A stretch of DNA of 64,000 nucleotides, taken from Sporosarcina sp. FSL K6-3457. GTDB taxonomy: Bacteria; Bacillota; Bacilli; Bacillales_A; Planococcaceae. Both the position numbers and the translations under genes were made by a program. The stretch covers positions 3,923,501 to 3,987,500 of the forward strand of contig NZ_JBBOWX010000001.1 of the NCBI RefSeq assembly GCF_038007285.1, in the 5' to 3' direction. This document shows positions 17,426 to 27,600 of the stretch, piece by piece. Under the pieces are notes generated by a model. The model saw nothing but the letters and a program-made list of their open reading frames with translations, was not told where the DNA came from and did no database searches. The stretch's first letter is position 1; every line of letters begins with the position of its first letter.

Positions 17426-18940
17426 TCAAATTGACCGGCTGCCCTCTTCGCCTGGAGGCGTTATATCACTGAACGTCCCAACGTACCGGATTGGTTCTCC
17501 AGAGTCATCTATCACCGCATTGATGGACAGAAACTCTAAATATTCTTCTCCATTTTTCTTCTTATTCCAAACCTTCCCATGCCACGAACCTTCTTGTCCG
17601 ATTTGCCCCCACATCGTCGTGTAAAACTCTGGTGATTGTCTTCCAGAGCTAAGTATTTTAGGGTTTCTTCCAATAACATCCTCTTCAGCATATCCTGTAA
17701 GTTCTGTAAAAGCCGGGTTTATCAACTCGATTGTTCCCGAAGAATCTGTTACAAGAATCCCTTGACCTGTTAAGTTAAACACTTCTGCCGCCTTCGATAC
17801 TCGATCCATATAATAGAGCCACACAACAAGCACTAGACTCGCAAGTGCCACTTGAGAAAATGCCATGAAGCCAATCGAATAAGAGCCTGTCAATGTAAAG
17901 ATAGCAGATAATAATAATGGCGGGAAAAATCCACCTAAACCACCCATCATCGATACAATACCGTTGACAATCCCTGCTTGCTTGTTGAAATAGAAGGGCA
18001 CAAGTTTAAAAATAACCCCGTTCCCAATTCCAGCAGAAGTCGCAATCAGCATACTTGCAATTGTATACAACAGAATCGACGGTGAAAATGCAAGTAAAAA
18101 TGACGCAAATGTTAATATAGAAAAAACGCCCATTAACAGAAACAAGGGTTGGAATTTATCTGCAAGCCATCCGCCAACCGGGCGAAGGAATGTCGCCACC
18201 ACAATAAATCCAGCTGTCCGCATTCCTGCATCCACTTTATCTAACTCGAAAAAAGTGACCAAAAAGTTTGGCAGGAATATCGTAAAGGCAACGAATGAAC
18301 CGAACGTGATGAAATAGAACAACGAGAAAAACCATAACTTCTCATTTTTATAGACACCTTTAATTTGCTCTACAATAGGTGTTTTCACTTTCACTTCTTT
18401 GCGATCACCAAATATGAAGTTTAATGCCGCAAAAATCAATAGTATAACCAAGTATAATTTAACAGTCATCGACCAACCCACTTGTGTGGCAATGACAGGT
18501 GCTGCGAATGTAGATACCGCTGTACCCATATTCCCCATCCCGTAAATCCCGTTAACTAAACCATGCTTCTCTTTTGGGTAGTACTTCGGCAATGATGTAA
18601 CCCCTACAGAAAACACGGCTCCACCGATTCCCAGTAACGTTCCACCGATGATTAAATCCGTAAACGTTGATGCTTCACTTATGTAGAACACTGGAAATAA
18701 CAAGAGTATGAAACTTACTAAAAAGATTATTCTGGCACCAAATACATTTGCATAGTAGCCTAACGGAATTCTCAGAATAGACCCTAACACAACTGGTACA
18801 GCCGTTACAATTGCAAGCTTTTCCGCTGGAATTGCAATATCTTCTGTAATGAATGGCAAGAGTGACGATATGAGTACCCATACCATGAAACCGACTACTA
18901 AGTTCGCCGTCTGTAACGGCAACTGCACTTTTCTAATCAT
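17426..18940 (-). CDS. narK: nitrate/nitrite transporter NarK with a C-terminal PAS domain
   Basis: 504 residues. Residues 1 to about 385 form a 12-helix major facilitator of the NarK type, with glycine-rich helices (GIGGAVFSVGVTSLPKYYPK and GNGVIFKLVPFYFNKQAGI) that bind nitrate. After the last helix (VALASLVLVVWLYYMDR) comes a complete PAS domain of about 105 residues: GILVTDSSGTIELINPAF, FTELTGYAEEDVIGRNP, and EEYLEFLSINAVIDDSGEPI up to VGTFSDIT. NarK proteins normally end after helix 12. The PAS may sense redox state, a ligand or the partner NreB. A perfect NreC box lies 99 bases upstream of the start. Confidence 0.9.
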   Translation of the reverse strand: MIRKVQLPLQTANLVVGFMVWVLISSLLPFITEDIAIPAEKLAIVTAVPVVLGSILRIPLGYYANVFGARIIFLVSFILLLFPVFYISEASTFTDLIIGGTLLGIGGAVFSVGVTSLPKYYPKEKHGLVNGIYGMGNMGTAVSTFAAPVIATQVGWSMTVKLYLVILLIFAALNFIFGDRKEVKVKTPIVEQIKGVYKNEKLWFFSLFYFITFGSFVAFTIFLPNFLVTFFELDKVDAGMRTAGFIVVATFLRPVGGWLADKFQPLFLLMGVFSILTFASFLLAFSPSILLYTIASMLIATSAGIGNGVIFKLVPFYFNKQAGIVNGIVSMMGGLGGFFPPLLLSAIFTLTGSYSIGFMAFSQVALASLVLVVWLYYMDRVSKAAEVFNLTGQGILVTDSSGTIELINPAFTELTGYAEEDVIGRNPKILSSGRQSPEFYTTMWGQIGQEGSWHGKVWNKKKNGEEYLEFLSINAVIDDSGEPIRYVGTFSDITPPGEEGSRSI

Positions 18941-19038
18941 CCCAATCAGTCCAATCCTATTAGATAGTAATCCGTAATTCTAATTTGATTGTATCAAGTA
19001 CGATTTTTGAAAACTATCGGGTTCTCCCTCTAAAGCGC

Positions 19039-19052
19039 TAGGGAAATCCCTA
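19039..19052 (-). promoter_or_regulatory. NreC box upstream of narK
   Basis: TAGGGAAATCCCTA fits the TAGGG-N4-CCCTA palindrome known for NreC of Staphylococcus carnosus with no mismatch. It is about 100 bases before the narK start codon, in an otherwise empty gap. Confidence 0.8.
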
Positions 19053-19066
19053 ACCCCCTACCATTG

Positions 19067-19594
19067 TCACAATATAGACGTATACAGTTGCTCATAAAGC
19101 TTATCTTGTTCTTCAATTCGCAGTATATTATTGACCATCGGGAAGAGAATCGACTCCTCTTTCACAAAATGGACTGTAATCACTTCGAACGCTTCTCCCG
19201 CGTCCCTAACAACATCTTTCATATCTTGCATAGTCATATCACTTATATCACCACGGGTATGATGAAGGAAATGACCAATATACGCATCGATTTCCTCATG
19301 CTCCTCTTCAGTTGCATTAACGGGTCCTTGTTCAGTGCCTACGTACTGCGAAAGTAAGGGAAAAAGGAACTCTTCTTCTTTCTCTGTATGATTTTTTAAC
19401 GGATCAATAAACTCAACTATCAATCTGCGAAGTGTTTGTAATGCTTCGCGCCCTTCTTCGAGCGTGTAAACATCTCGTTCAAATGCGAGGACGATTAAAT
19501 GCCATCCTTGCATAACATGCAACAAATAATTATGTTCATTTTCAAGTACACGCAACGCTGGTAAATCAAATTTGAATTTCTTTTCTCCTGCCAC
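19067..19594 (-). CDS. hemerythrin-type di-iron protein in the nre operon
   Basis: 175 residues starting with GTG behind AGGTG. It is a four-helix hemerythrin (HHE) protein with the ligand pattern ENEHNYLL, HTEKEEEFLFP, EEEHEEID and HFVKEESILFP. Such domains bind O2 or NO at a di-iron site. It follows nreC by 18 bases and is therefore the likely fourth gene of nreABC, suggesting a role in O2/NO handling or in sensing. The exact role is unknown. Confidence 0.85.
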   Translation of the reverse strand: MAGEKKFKFDLPALRVLENEHNYLLHVMQGWHLIVLAFERDVYTLEEGREALQTLRRLIVEFIDPLKNHTEKEEEFLFPLLSQYVGTEQGPVNATEEEHEEIDAYIGHFLHHTRGDISDMTMQDMKDVVRDAGEAFEVITVHFVKEESILFPMVNNILRIEEQDKLYEQLYTSIL

Positions 19595-19612
19595 TGATTC
19601 TGCACCTCACCT

Positions 19613-20263
19613 TTAGAAGTTTAAAAACTTTTTCTTCAATGCATATTCAACGAGCTCAGGACGACCTTTTAGCTGAAGCTTTTCCATAATTTTAGACTTA
19701 TGCGCTTCGACTGTCTTAACGGAAATATACAACTTCTCTGCAATTTCTTTATTACCATAGCCTTTTGCAACAAGCGGCAGCACTTCAATTTCACGCTTCG
19801 ATAGAATTTTATATGGATCTGTTTCTACTACTCCATCGCCATCCTTTTTAACAAACTCTCGAACAAGTGACGTCGCCATTGTCGGATGAATGTACGTTCC
19901 ACCTTCATGGACAATACGGATGGCATCAAATAATTCTTCATCCGGTGAATTTTTCAAGACATAGCCTGATGCACCATTTTTTAAAACATGAAATAGATAT
20001 TCCTCGTCATCATACATCGTTAAAATCAGGATTTTCGTTTCCGGAAAATCCTCTTTTATTTTCCCGGTCGCAATAAGACCACTTTCTCCTGGTGGCATAC
20101 TTAAATCCATCAGGAGTAAATCAGGTCGATGCTTAGCAACTAGATCATATGCCTCTAGACCATCCGCCGCAGTTGCAACGACTTCCATATCGCCTTGAAA
20201 GTTTAGTATATGCATGAACCCACTACGGACGACTGCGTGATCATCTGCAATTATGATTTTCAA
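19613..20263 (-). CDS. nreC: response regulator NreC (nitrogen/oxygen regulation)
   Basis: 216 residues, TTG start. The receiver domain has [12 protein letters not shown] and the phospho-acceptor aspartate in [11 protein letters not shown]; the C-terminus is a LuxR/NarL helix-turn-helix ([25 protein letters not shown] and on). In staphylococci NreC, phosphorylated by NreB without oxygen, activates narGHJI, nir and narT. Here three perfect target palindromes lie before narK, narG and ric. It follows nreB by 7 bases. Confidence 0.93.
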   Translation of the reverse strand: MKIIIADDHAVVRSGFMHILNFQGDMEVVATAADGLEAYDLVAKHRPDLLLMDLSMPPGESGLIATGKIKEDFPETKILILTMYDDEEYLFHVLKNGASGYVLKNSPDEELFDAIRIVHEGGTYIHPTMATSLVREFVKKDGDGVVETDPYKILSKREIEVLPLVAKGYGNKEIAEKLYISVKTVEAHKSKIMEKLQLKGRPELVEYALKKKFLNF

Positions 20264-20270
20264 CTTTCAA

Positions 20271-21326
20271 TCACCCCTTTACTAGTGGTATTTCCAATCG
20301 AACAATCGTACCTTTCCTCAGCTCAGAAAGGATAGTAATTTCCCCTTCAACAAGCGTAGCTCTTTCCCTCATACCATATAAACCTAAACCAGTTCCTTTA
20401 GGATGAATTTCGTGCAGATCAAATCCATGTCCTTCATCGACAACATGTAGTTTCAAGAATCCATCTTTTTCAAACAGCCGAACAGTAACGTCATCCGTAT
20501 TTGCGTATTTCAACGCATTGAACACAGCCTCCTGACAAATCCGATAGACAACCGTTTCAATTTCACCGCCATACCTTTTCGAATGAAGCTCCGAAGTAAA
20601 GTGGACAATTAACCCATAATTTTTTTCAATCCATTTAAAATGCGTTCTGAACGCTGCTTCGAGTCCCAAGTCATCTAAAGTTGCCGGACGTAATTCTACA
20701 GAAAGGTGGCGGATATCATCTAATAGCCTCATCAACGAACCTTCCGTCTGTTGGACTTTCTTTAGTACTTCCGTATCGATGTTCATATACTTCAATACGC
20801 GTAATTCAACTAATGAGCTAAGCATTTCCTGCGCCACACTATCATGAAGCTCCCTGGAAATTCGTTTCCGCTCATCTTCCTGAGCTTTAATAATATTTTT
20901 CATCATCAATTTTTGATTCAATGATTCTTGCGTCTTATATTGCTTTGTCAAATCACGAAGCATGAAGACACGGATGCCATTCTCATCATCAATGGTTTGA
21001 TAGCTTCCTGTATACGGGATGACTCCTTTTCCTTTTGTATCCAAGTATACTTGGAACGAACTTAAATCTTGTTGCGGATTCTTGATATAGCACGACAAGC
21101 ACGTACGAAGTTCCTGATCGCTCGTATATCCTTTACAGGACAAACAAATTGCTTCGCTATCGCCTGTCGCTATCCGATCGAGGACTTCAGGATTTAAAAT
21201 GAGTTGGGCTGCGTTATTCATCGATATCACTTTTCGATTCCGATCAAAAAAGAAGATAGCTTCAGCCGAATTGTCATACATCTTCATCAATAAGTCTGTC
21301 AATTGAACACTATCTAGAGGTATCAC
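20271..21326 (-). CDS. nreB: oxygen-sensing histidine kinase NreB
   Basis: 351 residues with no membrane segment. An N-terminal PAS domain holds four cysteines, C61, C64, C76 and C79, in two CxxC pairs, matching the spacing of the [4Fe-4S] oxygen sensor of Staphylococcus NreB. The kinase is of the HisKA_3 type (RISRELHDSVAQEM with the phospho-histidine) with an HATPase domain (GTGLGLYGMRERA). The GTG start overlaps the nreA stop. It loses its cluster in oxygen and phosphorylates NreC without it. Confidence 0.94.
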   Translation of the reverse strand: MIPLDSVQLTDLLMKMYDNSAEAIFFFDRNRKVISMNNAAQLILNPEVLDRIATGDSEAICLSCKGYTSDQELRTCLSCYIKNPQQDLSSFQVYLDTKGKGVIPYTGSYQTIDDENGIRVFMLRDLTKQYKTQESLNQKLMMKNIIKAQEDERKRISRELHDSVAQEMLSSLVELRVLKYMNIDTEVLKKVQQTEGSLMRLLDDIRHLSVELRPATLDDLGLEAAFRTHFKWIEKNYGLIVHFTSELHSKRYGGEIETVVYRICQEAVFNALKYANTDDVTVRLFEKDGFLKLHVVDEGHGFDLHEIHPKGTGLGLYGMRERATLVEGEITILSELRKGTIVRLEIPLVKG

Positions 21327-21787
21327 TCCTTCACCTTCTCCTTATTGTAAAATGGGCCAAACCGCGGGCCAATTACCCGTTTAAAGTCCTCAAACTCTTC
21401 CGGTGTTATTTTTTTTCCCGCTCTATATCCGACGAGTAACACCCCTTTAACCCGGTTGTATTTATATAGAGGTATCGCTCCGAAACTTTTCAATCCTTCT
21501 GAAACAATAATTGGATAATTAAATAAATCTCTCTCCTCCAACATCTCTTCCACGTCCTCTACAAGGAACGGTTTACCTGTCTTGAAAACATGCCCTGCTA
21601 CGCCTTTCCCTGTTTGTAAAACAATTCTTCTATAACGATTACTCCGATTACCTGCCACGAATCCCCATTTAAGTTCAAAATGACGGTCAGCTGACTGAAC
21701 AAGTGCCACCCCGACAAAATCAAACCCCAAATGTGCTTGTAACTGTTCTATTTCTTTTTGATAATTAAATACCTTTAATTCATCCAT
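21323..21787 (-). CDS. nreA: nitrate-binding GAF protein NreA
   Basis: 154 residues forming a single GAF domain (GFVAGNRSNRYRRIVLQTGK, then GVAGHVFKTGKPFLVEDV and SFGAIPLYKYNRVKGVLLVGY). NreA binds nitrate and releases its brake on NreB, so that nitrate genes are induced only when nitrate is present. It is the first gene of the nreABC unit, right after narI. Confidence 0.93.
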   Translation of the reverse strand: MDELKVFNYQKEIEQLQAHLGFDFVGVALVQSADRHFELKWGFVAGNRSNRYRRIVLQTGKGVAGHVFKTGKPFLVEDVEEMLEERDLFNYPIIVSEGLKSFGAIPLYKYNRVKGVLLVGYRAGKKITPEEFEDFKRVIGPRFGPFYNKEKVKE

Positions 21788-21807
21788 AATCGATGCTCCC
21801 TATATAG

Positions 21808-21832
21808 AAAAAAAAGGCTATTACGCCCTTTC
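21808..21832 (-). terminator. weak terminator-like hairpin between narI and nreA
   Basis: On the minus strand AAGGGC and GCCTT can pair around a short loop and are followed by eight T. The stem is short and imperfect, so partial termination with read-through from nar into nre is likely. Confidence 0.4.
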
Positions 21833-21839
21833 CTCCCCA

Positions 21840-22520
21840 TCAATTCACTCTATTCTTTCTATATAGGATATAGCTTCTTCCCACATAATTCAATGGAACA
21901 CTCCAGACGTGTACAAGCCTTGTGAATGGCCACATCGCAAAAATGAGGAAGCCAGATAAAATATGTAGCTGGAATGCTACGGGAACAACGGACATAAGTG
22001 CCGCTTCTGGACGTAAAATGAGCAATGAACGGAACCAAATCGAGATGTTGTCACGGTAATCAAAATCTGGCTGTGTAGCAGTTGTTGCCACCACGCTGTA
22101 AATCCCTAGAAATACAATTAGTAACAGCAGTGTATTAACAATTAAATCAGAAGCAGACGATAGCTTACGAACGTTTTTCAATAAAAAACGTCGAGATGTT
22201 AAAATCAGCATCCCTGCAAGTGTGACAAATCCGAAAAATCCTCCAACCCAAACTGCTCCCGTATGATACAAATGGTCACTCACACCGAGCGCACGTGTCC
22301 ATTCCTTAGGGACACCGAGTCCCACAACATGACCAGCAATAACAGGCATAATTCCTATATGAAATAACACACTACCAATCATTAGTTGCTTTTTCTCGAT
22401 AAATTCACTGGATTTTGCTGTCCAACCAAATTTGTCGTTACGATATCTGAATATATGTCCCACAATAAATGTCACTATACAAACATAAGGGAAAATGACC
22501 CATAAAAACTGATTAGTCAT
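21840..22520 (-). CDS. narI: respiratory nitrate reductase gamma subunit NarI
   Basis: 226 residues with five membrane helices. It is the cytochrome b subunit that takes electrons from menaquinol; conserved histidines lie in GHIFRYR, FHIGIMPVIAGHVVGL and QLHILSGFLIFAMWPFTRLVHVW, where two hemes b are bound. It overlaps the end of narJ and closes narGHJI. Confidence 0.96.
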   Translation of the reverse strand: MTNQFLWVIFPYVCIVTFIVGHIFRYRNDKFGWTAKSSEFIEKKQLMIGSVLFHIGIMPVIAGHVVGLGVPKEWTRALGVSDHLYHTGAVWVGGFFGFVTLAGMLILTSRRFLLKNVRKLSSASDLIVNTLLLLIVFLGIYSVVATTATQPDFDYRDNISIWFRSLLILRPEAALMSVVPVAFQLHILSGFLIFAMWPFTRLVHVWSVPLNYVGRSYILYRKNRVN

Positions 22521-23082
22521 TGGCTGGTTCCTCCTGACGGATACAAGACTTAAATGTTTCCCTCATCCCCTTAATCAAATGGAAATAAGGGCTATTATGT
22601 TTCTCAAGTGCTTTCATCAAGTTGTATGATCCATCCTCCATGACTGCAAGAAGCATGGAAAAACTTTGTTGTGCCCTCGGATCACCAATCCACTCTGCAG
22701 CGTAAATAAATTCACACATTAGTGGTAAGAAATCAGATAGCTCACCGTCGGGCATATTCAAACCAAACATTTCATATAGCACTTTCAGCTTCGCCAGCAT
22801 TTGGCCACGTTCCTTAGCGTCTGCATACTTGACATATGTCATGAATAGCGTCGAATCTTTCTGAAAATCAAATGTATACGTATACATCTCTTGAATTTCA
22901 TCTAAGCTATAGTCATGCATCAAATCCCAAAATACATTTATATCGGCATAAGCCGGGTCGGAAGAGTCAAATGACTCCTCCAATACCGACGGATGAAATG
23001 TCAGTTTCTCAGGATAGGACAGCTGATTGGCGAAGAAGCCAAAAACCTGCTTTACTTCGTACAATTTCTCTAAATCAATCAC
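22513..23082 (-). CDS. narJ: nitrate reductase assembly chaperone NarJ
   Basis: About 189 residues. The start is probably GTG 23082, preceded by GGGGGAT and overlapping the narH stop by 8 bases; it yields MIDLEKLYEVKQVFGFFANQLSYP. NarJ binds apo-NarG and guides molybdenum cofactor and iron-sulfur insertion but is not in the final enzyme. An in-frame ATG at 23112 would add ten residues inside narH. Confidence 0.93.
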   Translation of the reverse strand: MIDLEKLYEVKQVFGFFANQLSYPEKLTFHPSVLEESFDSSDPAYADINVFWDLMHDYSLDEIQEMYTYTFDFQKDSTLFMTYVKYADAKERGQMLAKLKVLYEMFGLNMPDGELSDFLPLMCEFIYAAEWIGDPRAQQSFSMLLAVMEDGSYNLMKALEKHNSPYFHLIKGMRETFKSCIRQEEPAND

Positions 23083-24676
23083 GCCAGATCCCCCCGTAGA
23101 AATTCTCTTCATAAATTTCTTTACCTGTCTTCGTCGGCGCTACCGGTCCACAACCATCACAATCACCATTTTCACCCATACCTGTATAGCTAAATTGACT
23201 CGGCGATGAGTCCATAGCGTAATCGCCGCCCATTTCTGTATAACCAGCAGATCCTTGTGAGCGATACATATTCATATGCCCCTCTTTGTGAGCTGTTGGA
23301 ATAACAAAGCGGTCTTCATATTTCGCAATCGCCAGTAATCTATACATTTGTTTAGTTTGATGCGCTGTTAGACCTACGCGTTCTAGACGAGATTCATCAA
23401 ATTCTTTACCCGACGACACAGCTCGCATATAAGAGCGCATCATCGCCATTCGTTGCAAGCCTTCTTTCACTGTTTCTGCATCTCCAGCCGTCAACATATT
23501 GGCAAGATATTGAATCGGAATCCGCATTTCATCAATTGCAGGGAAGATCATATCAGGGTTTTTGATAGAATCCTTCCCTTCAAAATAGTTCATAATTGGG
23601 CTAAGTGGCGGTACATACCAAACCATTGGTAGCGTTCTGTATTCTGGATGAAGCGGGAATGCTAGCTTATACTCAATTGCTAATTTATAGACAGGTGAGT
23701 TTTGAGCTGCTTCAATCCATTCTTCCGATATGCCATCTTTTCTTGCTTGCTCAATGACTGATGGATCATTTGGATCAAGGAACAAATCACATTGTGCTTT
23801 GTACAAATCTTTTTCATCCGGTGTCGAAGCTGCTTCAAGTACGCGGTCAGCATCATATAGAAGAACACCCAAATAACGAATACGTCCCGTACATGTTTCA
23901 GAACAAACCGTTGGTAGACCAGATTCAATACGTGGGAAGCAGAATGTGCATTTCTCTGCTTTATTTGTTTTCCAGTTGAAGTACACCTTCTTGTACGGGC
24001 AACCCGTCATACAATAACGCCATCCACGACATGCATCTTGGTCGACAAGCACGATACCATCTTCATCACGTTTATACATCGCGCCCGAAGGACAAGATGC
24101 CACACAGCTTGGATTTAGACAGTGTTCGCAAAGACGTGGCAAGTACATCATAAACGCCTGCTCAAAGTTGAACTTAATATCTTCTTCAATTTTTTGGATA
24201 TTAGGATCAGTAGGTCCTGTAATATGCGCACCCGCTAACTGATCTTCCCAGTTTGGACCCCATTCAAGATCCATATATTCACCAGTGACGACAGATTTCG
24301 CACGTGCAACAGGTGTATGCTCACTATCGCCCGCCATCGTTAATTTCTCATAATCATATGTCCAAGGCTCATAGTAATCCTTCATCTCTGGCATATCTGG
24401 ATTATAGAAAATCTTCCCAAGTGCAATCTTTGACAACTTAGAACCTGATTTAAGTTCCAACTTGCCATTTTTCAATTGCCAACCGCCTTTATAAAGCTCT
24501 TGGTCTTCCCAGCGTTTCGGATAACCGATACCTGGTTTTGTCTCTACGTTGTTAAACCACATATACTCGGCACCTTCGCGGTTTGTCCAAGTCGTTTTAC
24601 ACGTAACACTACATGTATGACAGCCAATACATTTGTCCAGATTCATGACCATTGCAACTTGTGCTTTAATCTTCAA
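23075..24676 (-). CDS. narH: respiratory nitrate reductase beta subunit NarH
   Basis: 533 residues starting with TTG 24676 (GGAGG before it, overlapping the end of narG). Four cysteine groups bind three [4Fe-4S] and one [3Fe-4S] cluster: CIGCHTCSVTCKTTW, CEHCLNPSCVASC, CRGWRYCMTGCPYKK and CTFCFPRIESGLPTVC. The trp-containing third group (CxxW) fits the [3Fe-4S] site. It is longer than Bacillus subtilis NarH through its C-terminal tail, which has a CDGCG stretch. Confidence 0.96.
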   Translation of the reverse strand: MKIKAQVAMVMNLDKCIGCHTCSVTCKTTWTNREGAEYMWFNNVETKPGIGYPKRWEDQELYKGGWQLKNGKLELKSGSKLSKIALGKIFYNPDMPEMKDYYEPWTYDYEKLTMAGDSEHTPVARAKSVVTGEYMDLEWGPNWEDQLAGAHITGPTDPNIQKIEEDIKFNFEQAFMMYLPRLCEHCLNPSCVASCPSGAMYKRDEDGIVLVDQDACRGWRYCMTGCPYKKVYFNWKTNKAEKCTFCFPRIESGLPTVCSETCTGRIRYLGVLLYDADRVLEAASTPDEKDLYKAQCDLFLDPNDPSVIEQARKDGISEEWIEAAQNSPVYKLAIEYKLAFPLHPEYRTLPMVWYVPPLSPIMNYFEGKDSIKNPDMIFPAIDEMRIPIQYLANMLTAGDAETVKEGLQRMAMMRSYMRAVSSGKEFDESRLERVGLTAHQTKQMYRLLAIAKYEDRFVIPTAHKEGHMNMYRSQGSAGYTEMGGDYAMDSSPSQFSYTGMGENGDCDGCGPVAPTKTGKEIYEENFYGGIWRD

Positions 24677-27600
24677 GCCAGTTTACCTCCTTCATCTTGC
24701 GGACTGCGACGTAGACATCCCGCTGATTCCCGATTGGTCCATAATAGTTAAATCCATAACTTAACTGTGCGTAACCACCGACCATTTGTGTTGGTTTCAT
24801 ATGAATTCGTGTAGGCGCATTATGACTACCGCCGCGTTCCTCCGTAATTTCAGATCCAGGCACTTGAATATGCTTGTCTTGTGCGTGATACATGAACATC
24901 GTACCTTTTGGCATTCTGTGACTGACAACCGCCCGTGCCGTTACAACTCCGTTTCGATTGTAGACCTCCAACCACTGGTTATCATCGATATCATGCTCTT
25001 CCGCATCCTCGTTAGAAATCCATACTGTTGGTCCTCCACGGAATAGCGTTAGCATATGCTGATTATCCTGATAGGTCGAGTGAATATTCCACTTACCATG
25101 CGGTGTCAAATACCTTAATACAAGAGAATCCTGTCCTCCAATGATCTGTTTGTCACGCGGTCCAAATACCATCGGTGGTAGTGTTGGTTTATAGACCGGC
25201 AATGCTTCACCAAAATCAAGGAATAGCTCATGGTCAATATAGAAATGCTGTCTTCCAGTCAGCGTTCTGAATGGTACCAGTCGCTCGATATTCGTTGTAA
25301 ATGGAGAATAGCGACGTCCCATCTTATTCGATCCACTAAACACTGGCGTCGGAATAACTTCACGAGGCTGTGCGGTAATACTAGCAAACGTAAAGCGCTC
25401 TGCTGCTCTGTCTGCCGAAATATCTTTTAACTCAACACCTGAATCTTGTTCTGCCGCTTCATATGCCTTTTGCGATACCCGGCCATTTGTTGCTGATGAT
25501 AATGCCAGCATAGCTTCCGCTGCATGTTTAGCTGTGTGCAATTTCGGCAAGCCATTTTTAATGGTTTCATCAAAATAAGTGCCGTTGATGCCTTTCATCA
25601 TTTCGTATTCTTCTGCAACAGAGAAGCTAACACCATGCGCACCGACTTTTCCTGTTGCCAATAAAGGACCGAGTGTGACGTATTTATCATAAACTTTTGT
25701 ATAATCGCGTTCGACAATCGTCATACCAGGCATTGTTTTCCCTGGAATCGCTTCGACTTCGCCTTTTCTCCAGTCTTTCACTTCGCCATAAGGTTGAGCA
25801 ATTTCCTGAATAGAATCATGCGCCAACGGAGTCGTGACAAGATCCTTGTAAACGCCAGGCAGATGGACTTTCGCCATTTCAGAGAACGTCTGGGCAATCG
25901 AACGGTATATGTCCCAGTCCGAGCGTGATTCCCATAGTGGGTCTACCGCCGGATTAAACGGATGCACAAATGGATGCATATCTGTTGATGAAAGGTCATG
26001 TTTTTCGTACCAAGTTGCTGCTGGAAGCACGATATCCGCGTACAATGGCGTTGCCGTCATTCGGAAGTCCAGTGCTACCAGAAGATCAAGCTTCCCTTCC
26101 ACTTCGTCACGCCAAACCATCTCTTCCGGTTTCACCTCGTCATTAGGAGAAGCTAACAAACCATCAGATGCTCCAAAAAGATGTTTCATGAAGTATTCCT
26201 GTCCTTTTGCAGAACTAGAAACTAAGTTAGAGCGCCAAATGAATAACGAGCGCGGGAAATTTTCCGGTGCATCAGGATCTTCTACAGCAAATTGCAAGTC
26301 GCCTGACTTCAATTGTTCAAGTGTGTGATTGACAATCTCTTGTGTAGATGTTTTTCCTAATGCCGCTGCTTCTTCAGCGAACAGCAAACTGTTCTTATTA
26401 AACTGCGGATAAGATGGTAACCATCCTAGTCTTGCAGCCAAAACGTTATAGTCAGCTGGATGCTCATAAAGTGGTTTTCCAGCGGTTGGTGACATTAACA
26501 CCTCTGCACCAGCTTCCTCATACTTCCACTGATTCGTAGCATAGTAGAAGAATGACGTTGCATTTTGAAGACGCGGTGGTGCTTGCCAGTCTCTCGCAAA
26601 GGCAATCGTGCTCCAGCCTTCAATTGGGCGACATTTTTCTTGTCCAACATAATGAGCCCAGCCGCCGCCATTGACACCTTGAGAAGCCGTCAGTGTGACG
26701 AGGTTAAGGATTGATCTATAAATGGTGTCACTATTAAACCAGTGATTAATACCTGCGCCCATAATAATCATGGATCGACCGCCCGTATCCAGAGAGTTCT
26801 GCGCAAATTCACGTGCAATTTGTGTCACAAGTTCCGGTTTAACATTGGTGATTTTTTGCTGCCAAGCAGGAGTATAAATAGAGTTAACATCATCATAGCC
26901 ACTCGCTTCTAACTCACTGCCGATACGACGAACGCCATATTGACTCAGCATTAAATCGTAAACAGTTGCCACAAGCCTTTCTGTTCCATCCGCAAATGTT
27001 ACTTTTTTCGTAGGAATCGGACGCTTAAATGTCCCATTCGCAATGTTGTCAAAGTAAGGGAATACCATTTCCGTCCACTCAGCACCATGGTCTGCAACAG
27101 ATAATGCAGGTTCAACGCGCGTCCCATCTGCGTTATCAAGAATTAAATTCCATTTAGCATTCTCTTCCCAACGCTGCCCCATTGTACCGTTCGGAACGAT
27201 AATTTCGTCCGTTGTTTCGTCGAAAATAACTGGTTTCCATTCTGCGTGTTCTGACTTGCTACCAAGATCACTTGCCCGTAAGAAACGCCCCGCCTTATAG
27301 GAATCTTCGTGTTCATCCAGCATGATTAAAAACGGCATATCGGTATATTGCTTCGCGTAATTAAGGAACATCGGTTCTTTCCGTTGCTCATAAAATTCGT
27401 CTAAAATAACATGCGTCATTGCTTGCGCAACGGCTGCATCCGTACCAGGGTTTGCAGCAATCCAATCATCCGCATGTGTCACACTTTCTGCATAGTCTGG
27501 TGCAACAGAAACAACTTTTGTTCCTTTGTAACGAACTTCCGTCATGAAGTGCGCATCTGGCGTTCGTGTTAATGGCACGTTCGATCCCCACATAATAATA

